64,000 bases of DNA, taken from Bacteroidales bacterium. GTDB lineage: Bacteria > Bacteroidota > Bacteroidia > Bacteroidales > VadinHA17. The notes beneath the pieces were generated by a model. That model made no database searches. It had not been told where the DNA came from and worked only from the letters and a program-made list of their open reading frames with translations. Made by a program: the position numbers and the translations under genes. Shown one piece after another: positions 36,559 through 45,400 of this stretch; position 1 is the stretch's first letter; each line of letters starts with the position of its first letter. The stretch spans positions 62,001 to 126,000 of the forward strand of contig WXFD01000010.1 of assembly GCA_009877105.1 (NCBI GenBank), given 5' to 3'.

Positions 36559-37356
36559 ATGATGAAAGATCTTTTCGATTTAACTGGAAAGGTAGCTCTG
36601 GTTACGGGAGGAACCCATGGAATAGGCCTTGCCATTGCGATCGTCCTGGCCAGGGCCGGGGCCGGGGTTTGCGTCAATGATATCAATGATGATAAGCTGA
36701 AAGCCTGCCGTGAAGCTTTTGCCAGGGAAGGGCTCAATGTTTTCACCCTTAAATTCGATGTAACATCCCAGGATGAAGTTGATTCGGGAATATTGCTTAT
36801 TGAAAGGGAAGTTGGCGCTGTCAGTATCCTGGTCAACAATGCAGGCATCATCAAAAGGATCCCCATCCTTGAAATGGAGGTCGGGGATTACCGGCAGGTC
36901 CTTGATGTGGATCTCGTGGCCCCGCTGATCGTGAGCAAAAGGGTAGTTCCGGGAATGATTGAGCGCAGGGAAGGCAAGATCATAAACATGTGCTCGATGA
37001 TGAGTGAGTACGGACGCAATACTGTATCTGCCTATGCATCGGCAAAAGGGGGTCTGAAGCTTCTTACCCGCGCCATGACCTGCGAGTGGGCGAAATACAA
37101 TATCCAGGTCAACGGAATAGGCCCCGGATACATTGCCACTGCACAAACAGCCCCGATCCGCGAGAACGGCCATCCTTTCAACGACCTTGTAATGACCCGC
37201 ACTCCTGCCGGCAGGTGGGGGGAACCGGAAGATGTAGCCCACGCTGCACTTTTCCTGGCCTCAAAAGCCAGCAACTTTGTGAACGGCCACATCCTTTATG
37301 TCGATGGCGGCATTCTTGCCAATTTCGGGTATGTGAAAGGTGAAAATGACCTTTGA
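36559..37356 (+). CDS. kduD: 2-dehydro-3-deoxy-D-gluconate 5-dehydrogenase KduD
   Basis: The 265-residue short-chain dehydrogenase reduces 2,5-diketo-3-deoxygluconate to KDG. Motifs are VTGGTHGIGLAIA, NNAGIIKR, the catalytic Ser in MCSMMSEYG and Tyr-Lys in AYASAKGG. Two adjacent ATG codons (36559 and 36562) could serve as start. Gluconate 5-dehydrogenases are close relatives, but direct adjacency to kduI supports KduD. KDG kinase and aldolase, needed to finish the route, are not in the window. Confidence 0.9.
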   Translation: MMKDLFDLTGKVALVTGGTHGIGLAIAIVLARAGAGVCVNDINDDKLKACREAFAREGLNVFTLKFDVTSQDEVDSGILLIEREVGAVSILVNNAGIIKRIPILEMEVGDYRQVLDVDLVAPLIVSKRVVPGMIERREGKIINMCSMMSEYGRNTVSAYASAKGGLKLLTRAMTCEWAKYNIQVNGIGPGYIATAQTAPIRENGHPFNDLVMTRTPAGRWGEPEDVAHAALFLASKASNFVNGHILYVDGGILANFGYVKGENDL

Positions 37357-37367
37357 ATATCCCTTGT

Positions 37368-39302
37368 ATGAAACTGAAAATCTGTTGCGTTATCTTTTCT
37401 GCCTGGCTTCTGCTTCCAGTGCCCGGTAATGCCCAGCCTGGATACAGGATAGGGGTTTCCCGGCGCAGCATTGAGCCTGACCGGTCTCTTGTCTCACTTC
37501 ACCTGGGAGGTTACGGCGCTCCGCGTGAGGGACGATTTACCCTACAGTGGAACAGTGCTGACTTCCTTCCCGGAACATCCGCTATCGGCGGCGATCCGCA
37601 AAGGATATTTATTGTCAGGAATGCCGAATTGCTGGAAAGGGAGCTGTTCCAGACCGGCCAGCCGTGGAAAAAGACCGGAAATAAAAGGGATATTGTTGCC
37701 ATAACCGGAAACGGAGAGAAGATCTATGGGGCCGATGCTTCCGGAAATTTTTTCTCTTCCGGTCCCGGAAAAAAGATCGCCTGGCGCAAAACGGGAATCC
37801 CCGGCATGCTTACCATTTCACTGGCCTGTTCACCGGATTGCCTTTACTCACTCGATCCTGAGGGATCAATATGGATGATTGATCCCGAGGCAGGCACCAT
37901 TGGCTGGACCGGCATCACCACGCCTGACGGGGTGATCAGTATCGCTGCAATAAAACGGAAGCTGTACGCTTTGACCGGCGACGGTATAATATATCAGTGT
38001 GAACCTTCATCTGGGAGAACAAAATGGCTCAAAGCCGCGGGCAGGAATAATGAGACCCTGACCGAAGACATAAGGATGATCACCATTGCCGGGAATGGGA
38101 TTTATGGTTTCGGCAGCGACGGGTATCTCTATGAAGGCGACCACCGCAGTGAGGGAAACCTGTCAGTCAGGACAATGGCAATAACCGGCGGATCAGATAC
38201 ATTCGTCATTGCCAGTGCTGATGTATGCGGGTTTGACGGCTCCTTTACGGGGCTGGTGAAAAATGCCGCCAGGGATCAGTTCGGACTGCCGCCCGAGGCA
38301 ATATTCATAAATTCAATCCACACCCATTTTGCACCTGTGTCGCAGAACTGGCTCACATGGCAGGAAGCCAACCAGCGTCCCGACAGTACTTACCTGTATT
38401 CCACAGTTGCAAATGCAATCCTGTCCTCGATCGGGGAAGCTCTCGACCGGCGGATGCCAGCCCGGATATTCTTCGGCCGCGGAAATACCGACATCGGATA
38501 TAACAGGAGCCTTCCGAAGCACCCCGAACTTTATGACAGCTCGGTGGATGTGTTGAAAATCCGGTACACTGAAACCGGCAGGGAATCCTATTTGTTCCTT
38601 GCCTCCTGCCACCCGGTTTTCAGCACTGCCGGGAAGCTTCATTACACCATAAGTGCAAATTTCCCCGGAGTTGCCAGGAAACTGGTGGAGGAAAGAACCG
38701 GCACCGCATGCTCGATCTTTATCCAGGGAACAGCGGGGGACATTAACCCGAGAGATGACGGGGAATATATTACCGGGGAAAAACTGGCAAATGAGGTGGT
38801 GGCTGTTTCACGAAAGCCGATGACTGAAATTACGGGAAAACTGTCTTTTTTTCTCGATACCGTAAATATTCCGGTTGAGCCGTGGAGCAAAGACAAAATA
38901 GAGCAGTTCAGGGAAGAAAACGCTGCGAAGCCCGGTGATATTTATGCCGAGAAAAATGTAAAATGGAGCGACATCATGCTTACCAGCTATGAAAAGGGCA
39001 CGGTGCCGTCTTCACTGCCCGTATATATCCACACCTTGAATCTGGGCAGCTGGAAGCTTGTGGGATTCTCCCGTGAAACCACCACGGAATACGGTTTCGG
39101 GGTAAAGAAGCTGTGGCCTGAAGAGCTGGTATCCGTAGCCGGATATACCAACGACGTTTCCAGCTATCTTCCTACCTCATTACATATTGAAGCCGGCAAC
39201 TATGAGGGTTATGATTCTTTTTTCTGGTACTGTATGCCGGCAATATTTCCCTTGTCAGTGTATACAACTATACTTAATGCCGTTGAGACTCTTCACCGTT
39301 GA
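37368..39302 (+). CDS. Exported neutral/alkaline ceramidase-like protein with inserted beta-propeller
   Basis: The 644-residue protein has a signal peptide (cleavage near PGNAQ, residue 23). Residues 25-56 (IGVSRRSIEP...LGGYGAPREG) and 268 onwards (IASADVCGFDG, NSIHTHFAP at 315-323, IFIQGTAGDINPR) follow the neutral/alkaline non-lysosomal ceramidase N-terminal fold, including its zinc histidines. Between them, about residues 57-265 form repeated GNGEKIYGAD, SPDCLYSLDPEGSIW, KRKLYALTGDGIIY and GNGIYGFGSDGYLY units, which look like propeller blades. The family hydrolyses N-acyl amide lipids, but many bacterial members are uncharacterised. The start is ATG 37368, 11 bases after kduD; a TTG at 37353 is less likely. 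Confidence 0.72.
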   Translation: MKLKICCVIFSAWLLLPVPGNAQPGYRIGVSRRSIEPDRSLVSLHLGGYGAPREGRFTLQWNSADFLPGTSAIGGDPQRIFIVRNAELLERELFQTGQPWKKTGNKRDIVAITGNGEKIYGADASGNFFSSGPGKKIAWRKTGIPGMLTISLACSPDCLYSLDPEGSIWMIDPEAGTIGWTGITTPDGVISIAAIKRKLYALTGDGIIYQCEPSSGRTKWLKAAGRNNETLTEDIRMITIAGNGIYGFGSDGYLYEGDHRSEGNLSVRTMAITGGSDTFVIASADVCGFDGSFTGLVKNAARDQFGLPPEAIFINSIHTHFAPVSQNWLTWQEANQRPDSTYLYSTVANAILSSIGEALDRRMPARIFFGRGNTDIGYNRSLPKHPELYDSSVDVLKIRYTETGRESYLFLASCHPVFSTAGKLHYTISANFPGVARKLVEERTGTACSIFIQGTAGDINPRDDGEYITGEKLANEVVAVSRKPMTEITGKLSFFLDTVNIPVEPWSKDKIEQFREENAAKPGDIYAEKNVKWSDIMLTSYEKGTVPSSLPVYIHTLNLGSWKLVGFSRETTTEYGFGVKKLWPEELVSVAGYTNDVSSYLPTSLHIEAGNYEGYDSFFWYCMPAIFPLSVYTTILNAVETLHR

Positions 39303-39425
39303 ACAACATTTCCTGACGCCGTGAAGCAAAATTCACCATAACACCATTCTCACTGGAAAATTGATGATTATTTTTTGAAAACGCCAGCAAAACTTAAAAC
39401 ATAAAATCTTAAACTCCGCAAAACT

Positions 39426-40805
39426 ATGAAAAGACCCGTAAATTTGTCAAGGCGTGAATTTGTAAAGAAAAATTCACTTGCAGGCATCGGGGCTGCTGTT
39501 GCCCTTAGTGCCGGTCCAACGATCCTTGCCGAGTGCTCCGCCGATGCTGGTGTCCCCGCAGTGCTGGGCGGAGAAAAAATAAGGACGAAACCATGGCCCT
39601 CATGGCCGGAATGGGATCAGGCTGCCGATGAGGAACTGGTGCTGAAAACCCTCAGGAGCGGCATATGGTCAAGGGCTAAAGTGGTTGAAGAATTTGAAAG
39701 AAAATGGGCCGAAACTATTGGTTCCAAGCGCTGCCTCGCGGTGGTAAACGGAACCAATTCCCTGATAACTGCCCTTGTACAGGCAGGAATAGGGGGAGGC
39801 GACGAGGTTATCATACCACCCTATACATTTATTGCAACAGCCATTGCTGTCCTTCAGACCGGCGCAATTCCCGTTTTTGTTGATACCGACCCGGAAACCT
39901 ACCAGATTGATGCGCGGAAAATAGAAGCAAAAATTACACCCCGGACCCGGGCAATTATGCCGGTTCATCTGTTTGGCTTCCCTGCCGATATGACCAGGAT
40001 TATGGCGATTGCAAAAAAACACAATCTGATTGTTATTGAAGATGCATGCCAGGCATGGCTGGCCGAGATTAACCATAAAAAGGTTGGAACTTTCGGACTT
40101 GCCGGCTGTTTCAGCTTCCAGAACTCAAAAAACATCCCGATAGGGGAGTGCGGGGCTATTGTAAGTGATGACGATGAGTATATGGACAGATGCTACTCAT
40201 ACCATAATTACGGAAACCCGTACGGGACCGTGATCGGTGAGGTTGGCGCAGGAACGGTGATGGCAGGTACTAAACTCAGGATCACTGAATACCAGGCTGC
40301 CATCGGACTAGCCCAGCTGAAACGGCTTGATGCCCAGACAACCATCAGGCATAAAAGCGCCGAGTATCTTAAATCGAGGATCGGACGCATACCCGGCATA
40401 CTGACATACAAACTGAATCCAGGAGTGACGCGGGTGTCATACCATATTTTCCCGTTCCGCTACAGGAAGCAGGAATTCAGGGGACTTTCAAGGGAGCAGT
40501 TCATAAGGGCACTCGAGGCTGAAGGGATCCCGTCATGGGGAGGTTATACCCCCCTCAACAAGATGCCCTATCTTAAAAATGCTTTCCTGTCAAAGAACTT
40601 TAAACTCATGTACCAACCTGAAATGCTTGATTATGACAAGTACATGGAAAGGAATCAGTGTCCCCTGAATGACCAGTTATGTGAGGAGGCTGTATGGCTG
40701 ATGCAGAATATCCTGCTCGGCGACAGATCAGACATGGATGATATAGCCAACGCAATTGAAAGGATCCATAAAAACGCTGAGAAAATAAAAAATGCTCTTT
40801 CGTAA
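39426..40805 (+). CDS. Tat-signal DegT/DnrJ/EryC1-type PLP aminotransferase homologue
   Basis: The 459-residue protein opens with a Tat-like signal (NLSRREFVKKNSLAGIGAAVAL), then a full DegT/DnrJ/EryC1 domain: VNGTNSLITAL, IIPPYTFIATAIAVL, IVIEDACQAW and the PLP lysine region FSFQNSKNIPIGECGAI. The active-site lysine is kept, so it may be catalytic. DegT enzymes normally act in the cytoplasm on nucleotide sugars, so an export signal is unusual. The neighbours downstream are also exported. It might be a transaminase on free sugars or a non-catalytic binding protein. Confidence 0.82.
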   Translation: MKRPVNLSRREFVKKNSLAGIGAAVALSAGPTILAECSADAGVPAVLGGEKIRTKPWPSWPEWDQAADEELVLKTLRSGIWSRAKVVEEFERKWAETIGSKRCLAVVNGTNSLITALVQAGIGGGDEVIIPPYTFIATAIAVLQTGAIPVFVDTDPETYQIDARKIEAKITPRTRAIMPVHLFGFPADMTRIMAIAKKHNLIVIEDACQAWLAEINHKKVGTFGLAGCFSFQNSKNIPIGECGAIVSDDDEYMDRCYSYHNYGNPYGTVIGEVGAGTVMAGTKLRITEYQAAIGLAQLKRLDAQTTIRHKSAEYLKSRIGRIPGILTYKLNPGVTRVSYHIFPFRYRKQEFRGLSREQFIRALEAEGIPSWGGYTPLNKMPYLKNAFLSKNFKLMYQPEMLDYDKYMERNQCPLNDQLCEEAVWLMQNILLGDRSDMDDIANAIERIHKNAEKIKNALS

Positions 40806-40911
40806 ATCAGACACCCACCGGAATTTATTCCGGGAACAGGACGTCCGGTACATCGAAACAATTGTCCGTACCCCGGAATACTTAATACTTAATCACTTAA
40901 AATACCAGTCA

Positions 40912-42294
40912 ATGAGATTAATCATTATAATTGCAGCCGCCATTTCTTCTGTAATTCTTATTTCAGCCTGCAGCCAGCCGTCAGCCAGCCGGCATGAATC
41001 AGAACCGCAATCGACACCCGATGCCAGGATCATAGCAACTGTCTATAATTCAGGTTTTGAACATTCCCACGATACCTACAACGGCCTTTCATGTGCCAGC
41101 GACGGGAAAATATATTATGTCCTGTGCTCCGAACGTATTGACGTTGCGGGACAGATGTACTGCCTTGATCCCTCAACCGGGAAGATTGAGCATCTTGGTG
41201 ACCTTACCGAGATGTGCGGTGAAAAGGATATGAAAGTAATTGCACAGGGAAAAAGTCATGTTAACTTCAGGGAGATGGGCGGGAAACTTTATTTTTCAAC
41301 CCACCTGGGTTATTACAGCATTATCGACGGGATGGAAAAAACCGGGCTCCCGCGGGATGGTTACGGCGCATACAGGGGAGGCCATCTCCTGGCTTTTGAT
41401 ATGAAAACAAGGCGCACTGAAGACCTTGGGATTGCCCCGCATGGTGAGGGTATCTTAACCATGAATATGGACACGGTGCGCGGGTTGATATACGGCCTCA
41501 CCTGGCCCACAGGTTATCTCTTCCGCTATGACGTTGCAAAAAGGGAAATGAAAGACCTGGGGCCTTTTACAGGCAGGGGGGAAGATGGGATGGGAAAGGA
41601 TTTCAGGGTGATATGCCGGTCAATAGCCATTGATCCGGACGATGGTACAATATATCTGACAAATGCGGAGGGACAGATTAAAAAATTACGTCTTGGCAGC
41701 GATGTGACCGAGACCATTGAAGGGGAAGATATGGTAAAGGACTATTTTGGCACATATGAAGTGTCGACAGCCGGAAGCATGGCATATAACTGGCGGCAGG
41801 TATTCTGGTACGCTCCTGAAAAAAAGATCTATGGTGTGCACGGGAATTCCGGTTACCTGTTCAGGTTTGACCCGGCCATTCCCCGCCTTGAAGTGCTGGA
41901 AAGGCTGACTTCCATCCCTTCAAAACTGACGGGTATGGGCGACCAGTTCAGCTATGGATATCTTGGATTCACACCGGGCCCCGACGGGCATACAATTCAT
42001 TATCTGACCGGAGCTCCGATCTATATTGACGGGAAACGCCTCAGGGGAGCATCCAGCACAGCCAGGGGAGAAGCAAAGGGACTGGAGGACCTTCACCTGG
42101 TTACCTATGATATCATCACGGGAAAATACCTCGATCACGGTGCAATATTTTACCCCGACGGCGACCGGCCCTTGTATGTCAATTCAATAGCAGTGGGAAA
42201 GGACGGTACGGTTTACAGCATGGGCAGAATCAAACGCAACGGCAAGGTGGTCACCGACCTGTTCAGCGTGCCGGGTCCGTTTAACAAAAAGTGA
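40912..42294 (+). CDS. Beta-propeller lipoprotein
   Basis: From ATG 40912 the 460-residue protein has a hydrophobic signal and lipobox ILISAC. The mature part consists of repeated blade-like units (GKIYYVLCSER, GGKLYFSTHLGYY, RGLIYGLTWPTGYLFRYD, DGTIYLTNAEGQIKKL, KIYGVHGNSGYLFRFD), consistent with a six- or seven-bladed propeller. I cannot name a function; such folds bind or cleave polysaccharides in glycan loci. The frame extends 40 codons upstream into the end of the DegT gene, but only the later start gives a signal peptide. It is 3 bases upstream of the BNR protein. Confidence 0.7.
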   Translation: MRLIIIIAAAISSVILISACSQPSASRHESEPQSTPDARIIATVYNSGFEHSHDTYNGLSCASDGKIYYVLCSERIDVAGQMYCLDPSTGKIEHLGDLTEMCGEKDMKVIAQGKSHVNFREMGGKLYFSTHLGYYSIIDGMEKTGLPRDGYGAYRGGHLLAFDMKTRRTEDLGIAPHGEGILTMNMDTVRGLIYGLTWPTGYLFRYDVAKREMKDLGPFTGRGEDGMGKDFRVICRSIAIDPDDGTIYLTNAEGQIKKLRLGSDVTETIEGEDMVKDYFGTYEVSTAGSMAYNWRQVFWYAPEKKIYGVHGNSGYLFRFDPAIPRLEVLERLTSIPSKLTGMGDQFSYGYLGFTPGPDGHTIHYLTGAPIYIDGKRLRGASSTARGEAKGLEDLHLVTYDIITGKYLDHGAIFYPDGDRPLYVNSIAVGKDGTVYSMGRIKRNGKVVTDLFSVPGPFNKK

Positions 42295-42297
42295 ACT

Positions 42298-43485
42298 ATG
42301 GCATTTCCCGGGTATGCCGGATATTTCTGGCCTGGCATGATTTTCATTTCTTCCCTTTTCTGCGGGGGAAAACTGAACGCTGATGAACCTGGAAAAAAGA
42401 TCCGGAAGCTGAAAGACATTGTCATATATGAAGATGCAAGGTACTATTCCGCATTCCCCTCGGTGGTCAGGCGTCCCGGCGGAGATTTTATCCTTGCTTT
42501 CAGGAGGGCTCCCAACCGGCAGGCATTGGGTGAAAAAGACTATTCACACACTGACCCGAACAGCTATCTTGTACTCGTCAGATCGAGGGACGGAGTAACC
42601 TGGACCAGGGAACCGGAGCTTATCTACGCGCACGCTTTTGGCGGATCGCAGGATCCATGCCTACTCCAGCTCCGTGATAAGACGCTTCTCTGTACAAGCT
42701 ATGGCTGGGCCCTTGTCCGTCCTGAGAGCCTCCCGTACCTTAAAAAACCTTATTCCAGGGCAGGCGATTTTATCTTTCTGGGAGGTTATATTTTACGCTC
42801 GGAAAACGGCGGAAAAACCTGGAAAGGACCATATTACCCTCCAACAATCCCGTCTGAAACAGTTTTGAGTGCTCTTGGAGATCCTTTGCCGGCCTATAAC
42901 CGGGGGGCCCTTTTTGAAACAAGAACCGGAAAGATTTTGTGGGTGGTAGCAGGATCTGATCCGGGAGTACCGGGTAAGACATCAGTGCATCTTATTGTTT
43001 CCGGCGACAAAGGTATGTCGTGGCAATATTTCGCGCCTGTTGCTTCCGATGATAAGGCTTCATTCAATGAGGCGTCGGTTTATGAGACTCCCGGAGGTGA
43101 CATCGTTGCATTCCTGCGGACAGCCGACATGGATGATCAGGCCTGTATTGCAAGATCAAAGGACGGCGGCAGAACATTCGGGCCATATCAAAAAATGGGA
43201 TTCCAGAGACATCCGCTGAATGCCCTTCAGCTTCCTGACAGAAGAGTACTGCTTACCTATGGCTACAGGCATCCGCCATATGGAATCCGAGCCAGGATAT
43301 TGAATCCGGAATGCACTGATTTTGAGTCCGCTTCGGAAATAATCCTGCGCGACGACGGAGGCAGTGCCGATCTGGGATATTCATGGCCGGTTATGATTGA
43401 TAAAAGGCATATCCTCGTCACATACTATTTCAACAGGAATAACGGCACCAGGCATATCGCGGGAACGATACTTGAACTTTATTGA
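42298..43485 (+). CDS. BNR-repeat (sialidase-like) exported protein
   Basis: The 395-residue protein has a weak N-terminal hydrophobic stretch (GYFWPGMIFISSLFC) and at least four Asp-box motifs of the S-x-D-x-G-x-T-W type: SRDGVTW, SENGGKTW, SGDKGMSW and SKDGGRTF. It belongs to the six-bladed sialidase superfamily. The usual N-terminal Arg is plausible in PSVVRRPGGDF, but I could not place all catalytic residues of true sialidases, so the substrate is open. It follows the propeller lipoprotein closely and is probably translated with it. Confidence 0.75.
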   Translation: MAFPGYAGYFWPGMIFISSLFCGGKLNADEPGKKIRKLKDIVIYEDARYYSAFPSVVRRPGGDFILAFRRAPNRQALGEKDYSHTDPNSYLVLVRSRDGVTWTREPELIYAHAFGGSQDPCLLQLRDKTLLCTSYGWALVRPESLPYLKKPYSRAGDFIFLGGYILRSENGGKTWKGPYYPPTIPSETVLSALGDPLPAYNRGALFETRTGKILWVVAGSDPGVPGKTSVHLIVSGDKGMSWQYFAPVASDDKASFNEASVYETPGGDIVAFLRTADMDDQACIARSKDGGRTFGPYQKMGFQRHPLNALQLPDRRVLLTYGYRHPPYGIRARILNPECTDFESASEIILRDDGGSADLGYSWPVMIDKRHILVTYYFNRNNGTRHIAGTILELY

Positions 43486-43489
43486 AAAA

Positions 43490-43927
43490 TTGAATTCGAT
43501 TATACAAAATATCACTGTACAGGAAAAACGACTTTCCTCAGGGGGATTATTCATTATATTGCTGTCGGCCGTTATGATTTTTCAGGAATGCCGGTCAGAC
43601 AAGGAAACCAGATGTATGCCGGGAACAATCAGGGCATTGCCCCTTGTTCCTGCCACTATCAGTAATCCTGAGATCATGGCTGACGGGGAGAAGATTTCTT
43701 TTATTACTGAAATGAAACCGGGAATGTATCCGGAATTTAATAGCCGGGATGATTGCAGGCTCTGCGGATCAAAAGGAGAATTTATCAGGGATGTTGAAAT
43801 TGAGGGCAGCATACCTGTAATGAAAGCCGGTGAAAATGAAATTGCTTTTTCATGCAGGGGCCCGTCAGGAATCAATCCCAGATTGCAGGTAACCGTAATC
43901 ACCATGAGTGACCGGTTGCTGAAATGA
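43490..43927 (+). CDS. Hypothetical lipoprotein-like protein, possible orphan C-terminal domain
   Basis: The 145-residue frame from TTG 43490 has a hydrophobic run LFIILLSAVMIFQEC and then a compact domain (NPEIMADGEKISFITEMKPGMYPEF ... VEIEGSIPVMKAGENEIAFSC ... VTVITM). This pattern resembles the small beta-sandwich often found at the C-terminus of larger glycan-active proteins in this phylum. It may be a stand-alone lipoprotein or a relic of a longer gene. The start is uncertain: the frame is open to an ATG at 43397 inside the preceding gene. Confidence 0.45.
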   Translation: MNSIIQNITVQEKRLSSGGLFIILLSAVMIFQECRSDKETRCMPGTIRALPLVPATISNPEIMADGEKISFITEMKPGMYPEFNSRDDCRLCGSKGEFIRDVEIEGSIPVMKAGENEIAFSCRGPSGINPRLQVTVITMSDRLLK

Positions 43928-43988
43928 TTTATTTAAAGTTGAAAAATACTGATCTGCTTTTTGTATAATCTGATTAATGCCTAAAGAG

Positions 43989-45329
43989 ATGAAAAGACGT
44001 GAATTCCTTGAAAAATCAATGGCAGGCTCGGCAGGTATAATAGCCGGTGCATCCGGCATCCTTGTTCCTTCCTGCAAGAGCCCGAATGAAAGGATCGTAC
44101 TTGCGCTCATCGGAGCAGGATCGAGAGGGCGGCAGACAATAATAAGTTGTTGCCGGGGAAATGAAAACGTTTCGGTCAAAACCGTCTGCGATGTGAACGA
44201 TCTTAATTCAGCCCGGACGGCTGACGCTATTGAAAAAGAGCTTGGATATAAGCCGGGCGTCACAAGGTATATGAAAGAGGTTTTCGACGACAGGGATGTG
44301 AATGCCGTCTGGATATCAACCCCTGATCACTGGCACGCCCTGGCGACGGTGTGGGCCTGTCAGGCCGGAAAGGATGTATATGTGGAAAAATGCCCGAGCC
44401 ATTCTGTCTGGGAAGGCCGGAAAATGATGGAAGCAGCGCGGAAGTACAGGCGGATTGTCCAGGTAGGTTACCAGAACAGAAGCGGCTCATATAATTTTGC
44501 AGCCAGGGACTATATTGCAAGCGGAAAACTCGGACAGGTTGTCCATATAAGGATTTATAATCTGCTCAACGGGAAAAAATGGGTGCCTCAGCCCGAAGCT
44601 GCAGTTCCTGCCACGCTCGATTGGGATGCCTGGCTGGGACCAGCACCTTATCGGGCATTCACCCCTGATAAAATAAGCGGATGGCTCTATTACTATGATT
44701 ACTGTCCGGGTATTCTCGATGATGCTAGCCATCAGCTCGACCTGGTAAGGATGGTAATGGGCGATCCGGGCCACCCCGTGTCTGTATACGGACAGGGAAG
44801 AAATCATGTCTGGGAGTCTGAACAACCGACACCAGAACTGCAATCGGTCACTTACGATTTTGAAAAGTTCACGGTTACCTGCGACAGCGGCAATGTAACC
44901 AATTATATGTCTAAAACACCAGAGGAAATACGGATGGATCCGGGACGTTTTCCCGCGTGGGAAACCAATGCTGACAGGATTGAGATATACGGCACCCTTG
45001 GAATGATGTTTCTCGGACGACAGGGCGGGGGATGGCAGGTTTACGGACCCGGTGAGAAAGTTGATGCCCAGTCGGGCGGTATTCATTCCGACAGGGAACA
45101 TCAGGTAAATTTCATTGAGTCGGTCAGAAACCGGAAGCGGCCCAACAGCCCGATTGACAATGCGCATAAGAGCGCCGTACTTGTGCATCTTGCAAATATT
45201 GCATGCAGGACAGGCAACAGGCAGCTCGTTTTTGACGGTGAAAAGGAAAGATTTGTTGGCAACGAAGAGGCAAACAAGCTGTTGAAGGATATCTGCAGGG
45301 GGAATTATATGATTCCGGAAAAGGTATGA
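43989..45329 (+). CDS. Tat-exported Gfo/Idh/MocA oxidoreductase, EKC variant
   Basis: The protein (446 residues from ATG 43989) has a Tat signal KRREFLEKSMAGSAGIIAG followed by LVPSC, so it could be a Tat-exported lipoprotein. The Rossmann motif LALIGAGSRGRQ and ISTPDHWHALA are clear. The usual catalytic EKP is EKC here (VYVEKCPS); the lysine is kept. Exported members of this family are thought to carry tightly bound NAD(P) and oxidise glycosides. ATG 43989 is preferred over 43977 because AAAGAG precedes it. It is a paralogue of the next gene. Confidence 0.88.
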   Translation: MKRREFLEKSMAGSAGIIAGASGILVPSCKSPNERIVLALIGAGSRGRQTIISCCRGNENVSVKTVCDVNDLNSARTADAIEKELGYKPGVTRYMKEVFDDRDVNAVWISTPDHWHALATVWACQAGKDVYVEKCPSHSVWEGRKMMEAARKYRRIVQVGYQNRSGSYNFAARDYIASGKLGQVVHIRIYNLLNGKKWVPQPEAAVPATLDWDAWLGPAPYRAFTPDKISGWLYYYDYCPGILDDASHQLDLVRMVMGDPGHPVSVYGQGRNHVWESEQPTPELQSVTYDFEKFTVTCDSGNVTNYMSKTPEEIRMDPGRFPAWETNADRIEIYGTLGMMFLGRQGGGWQVYGPGEKVDAQSGGIHSDREHQVNFIESVRNRKRPNSPIDNAHKSAVLVHLANIACRTGNRQLVFDGEKERFVGNEEANKLLKDICRGNYMIPEKV

Positions 45330-45400
45330 ATCAGTACGGGTTTGATGGAGCAGGATATGAATAAGATGTGTAATGAATAAATATTAAAAACCAGTGTAAA

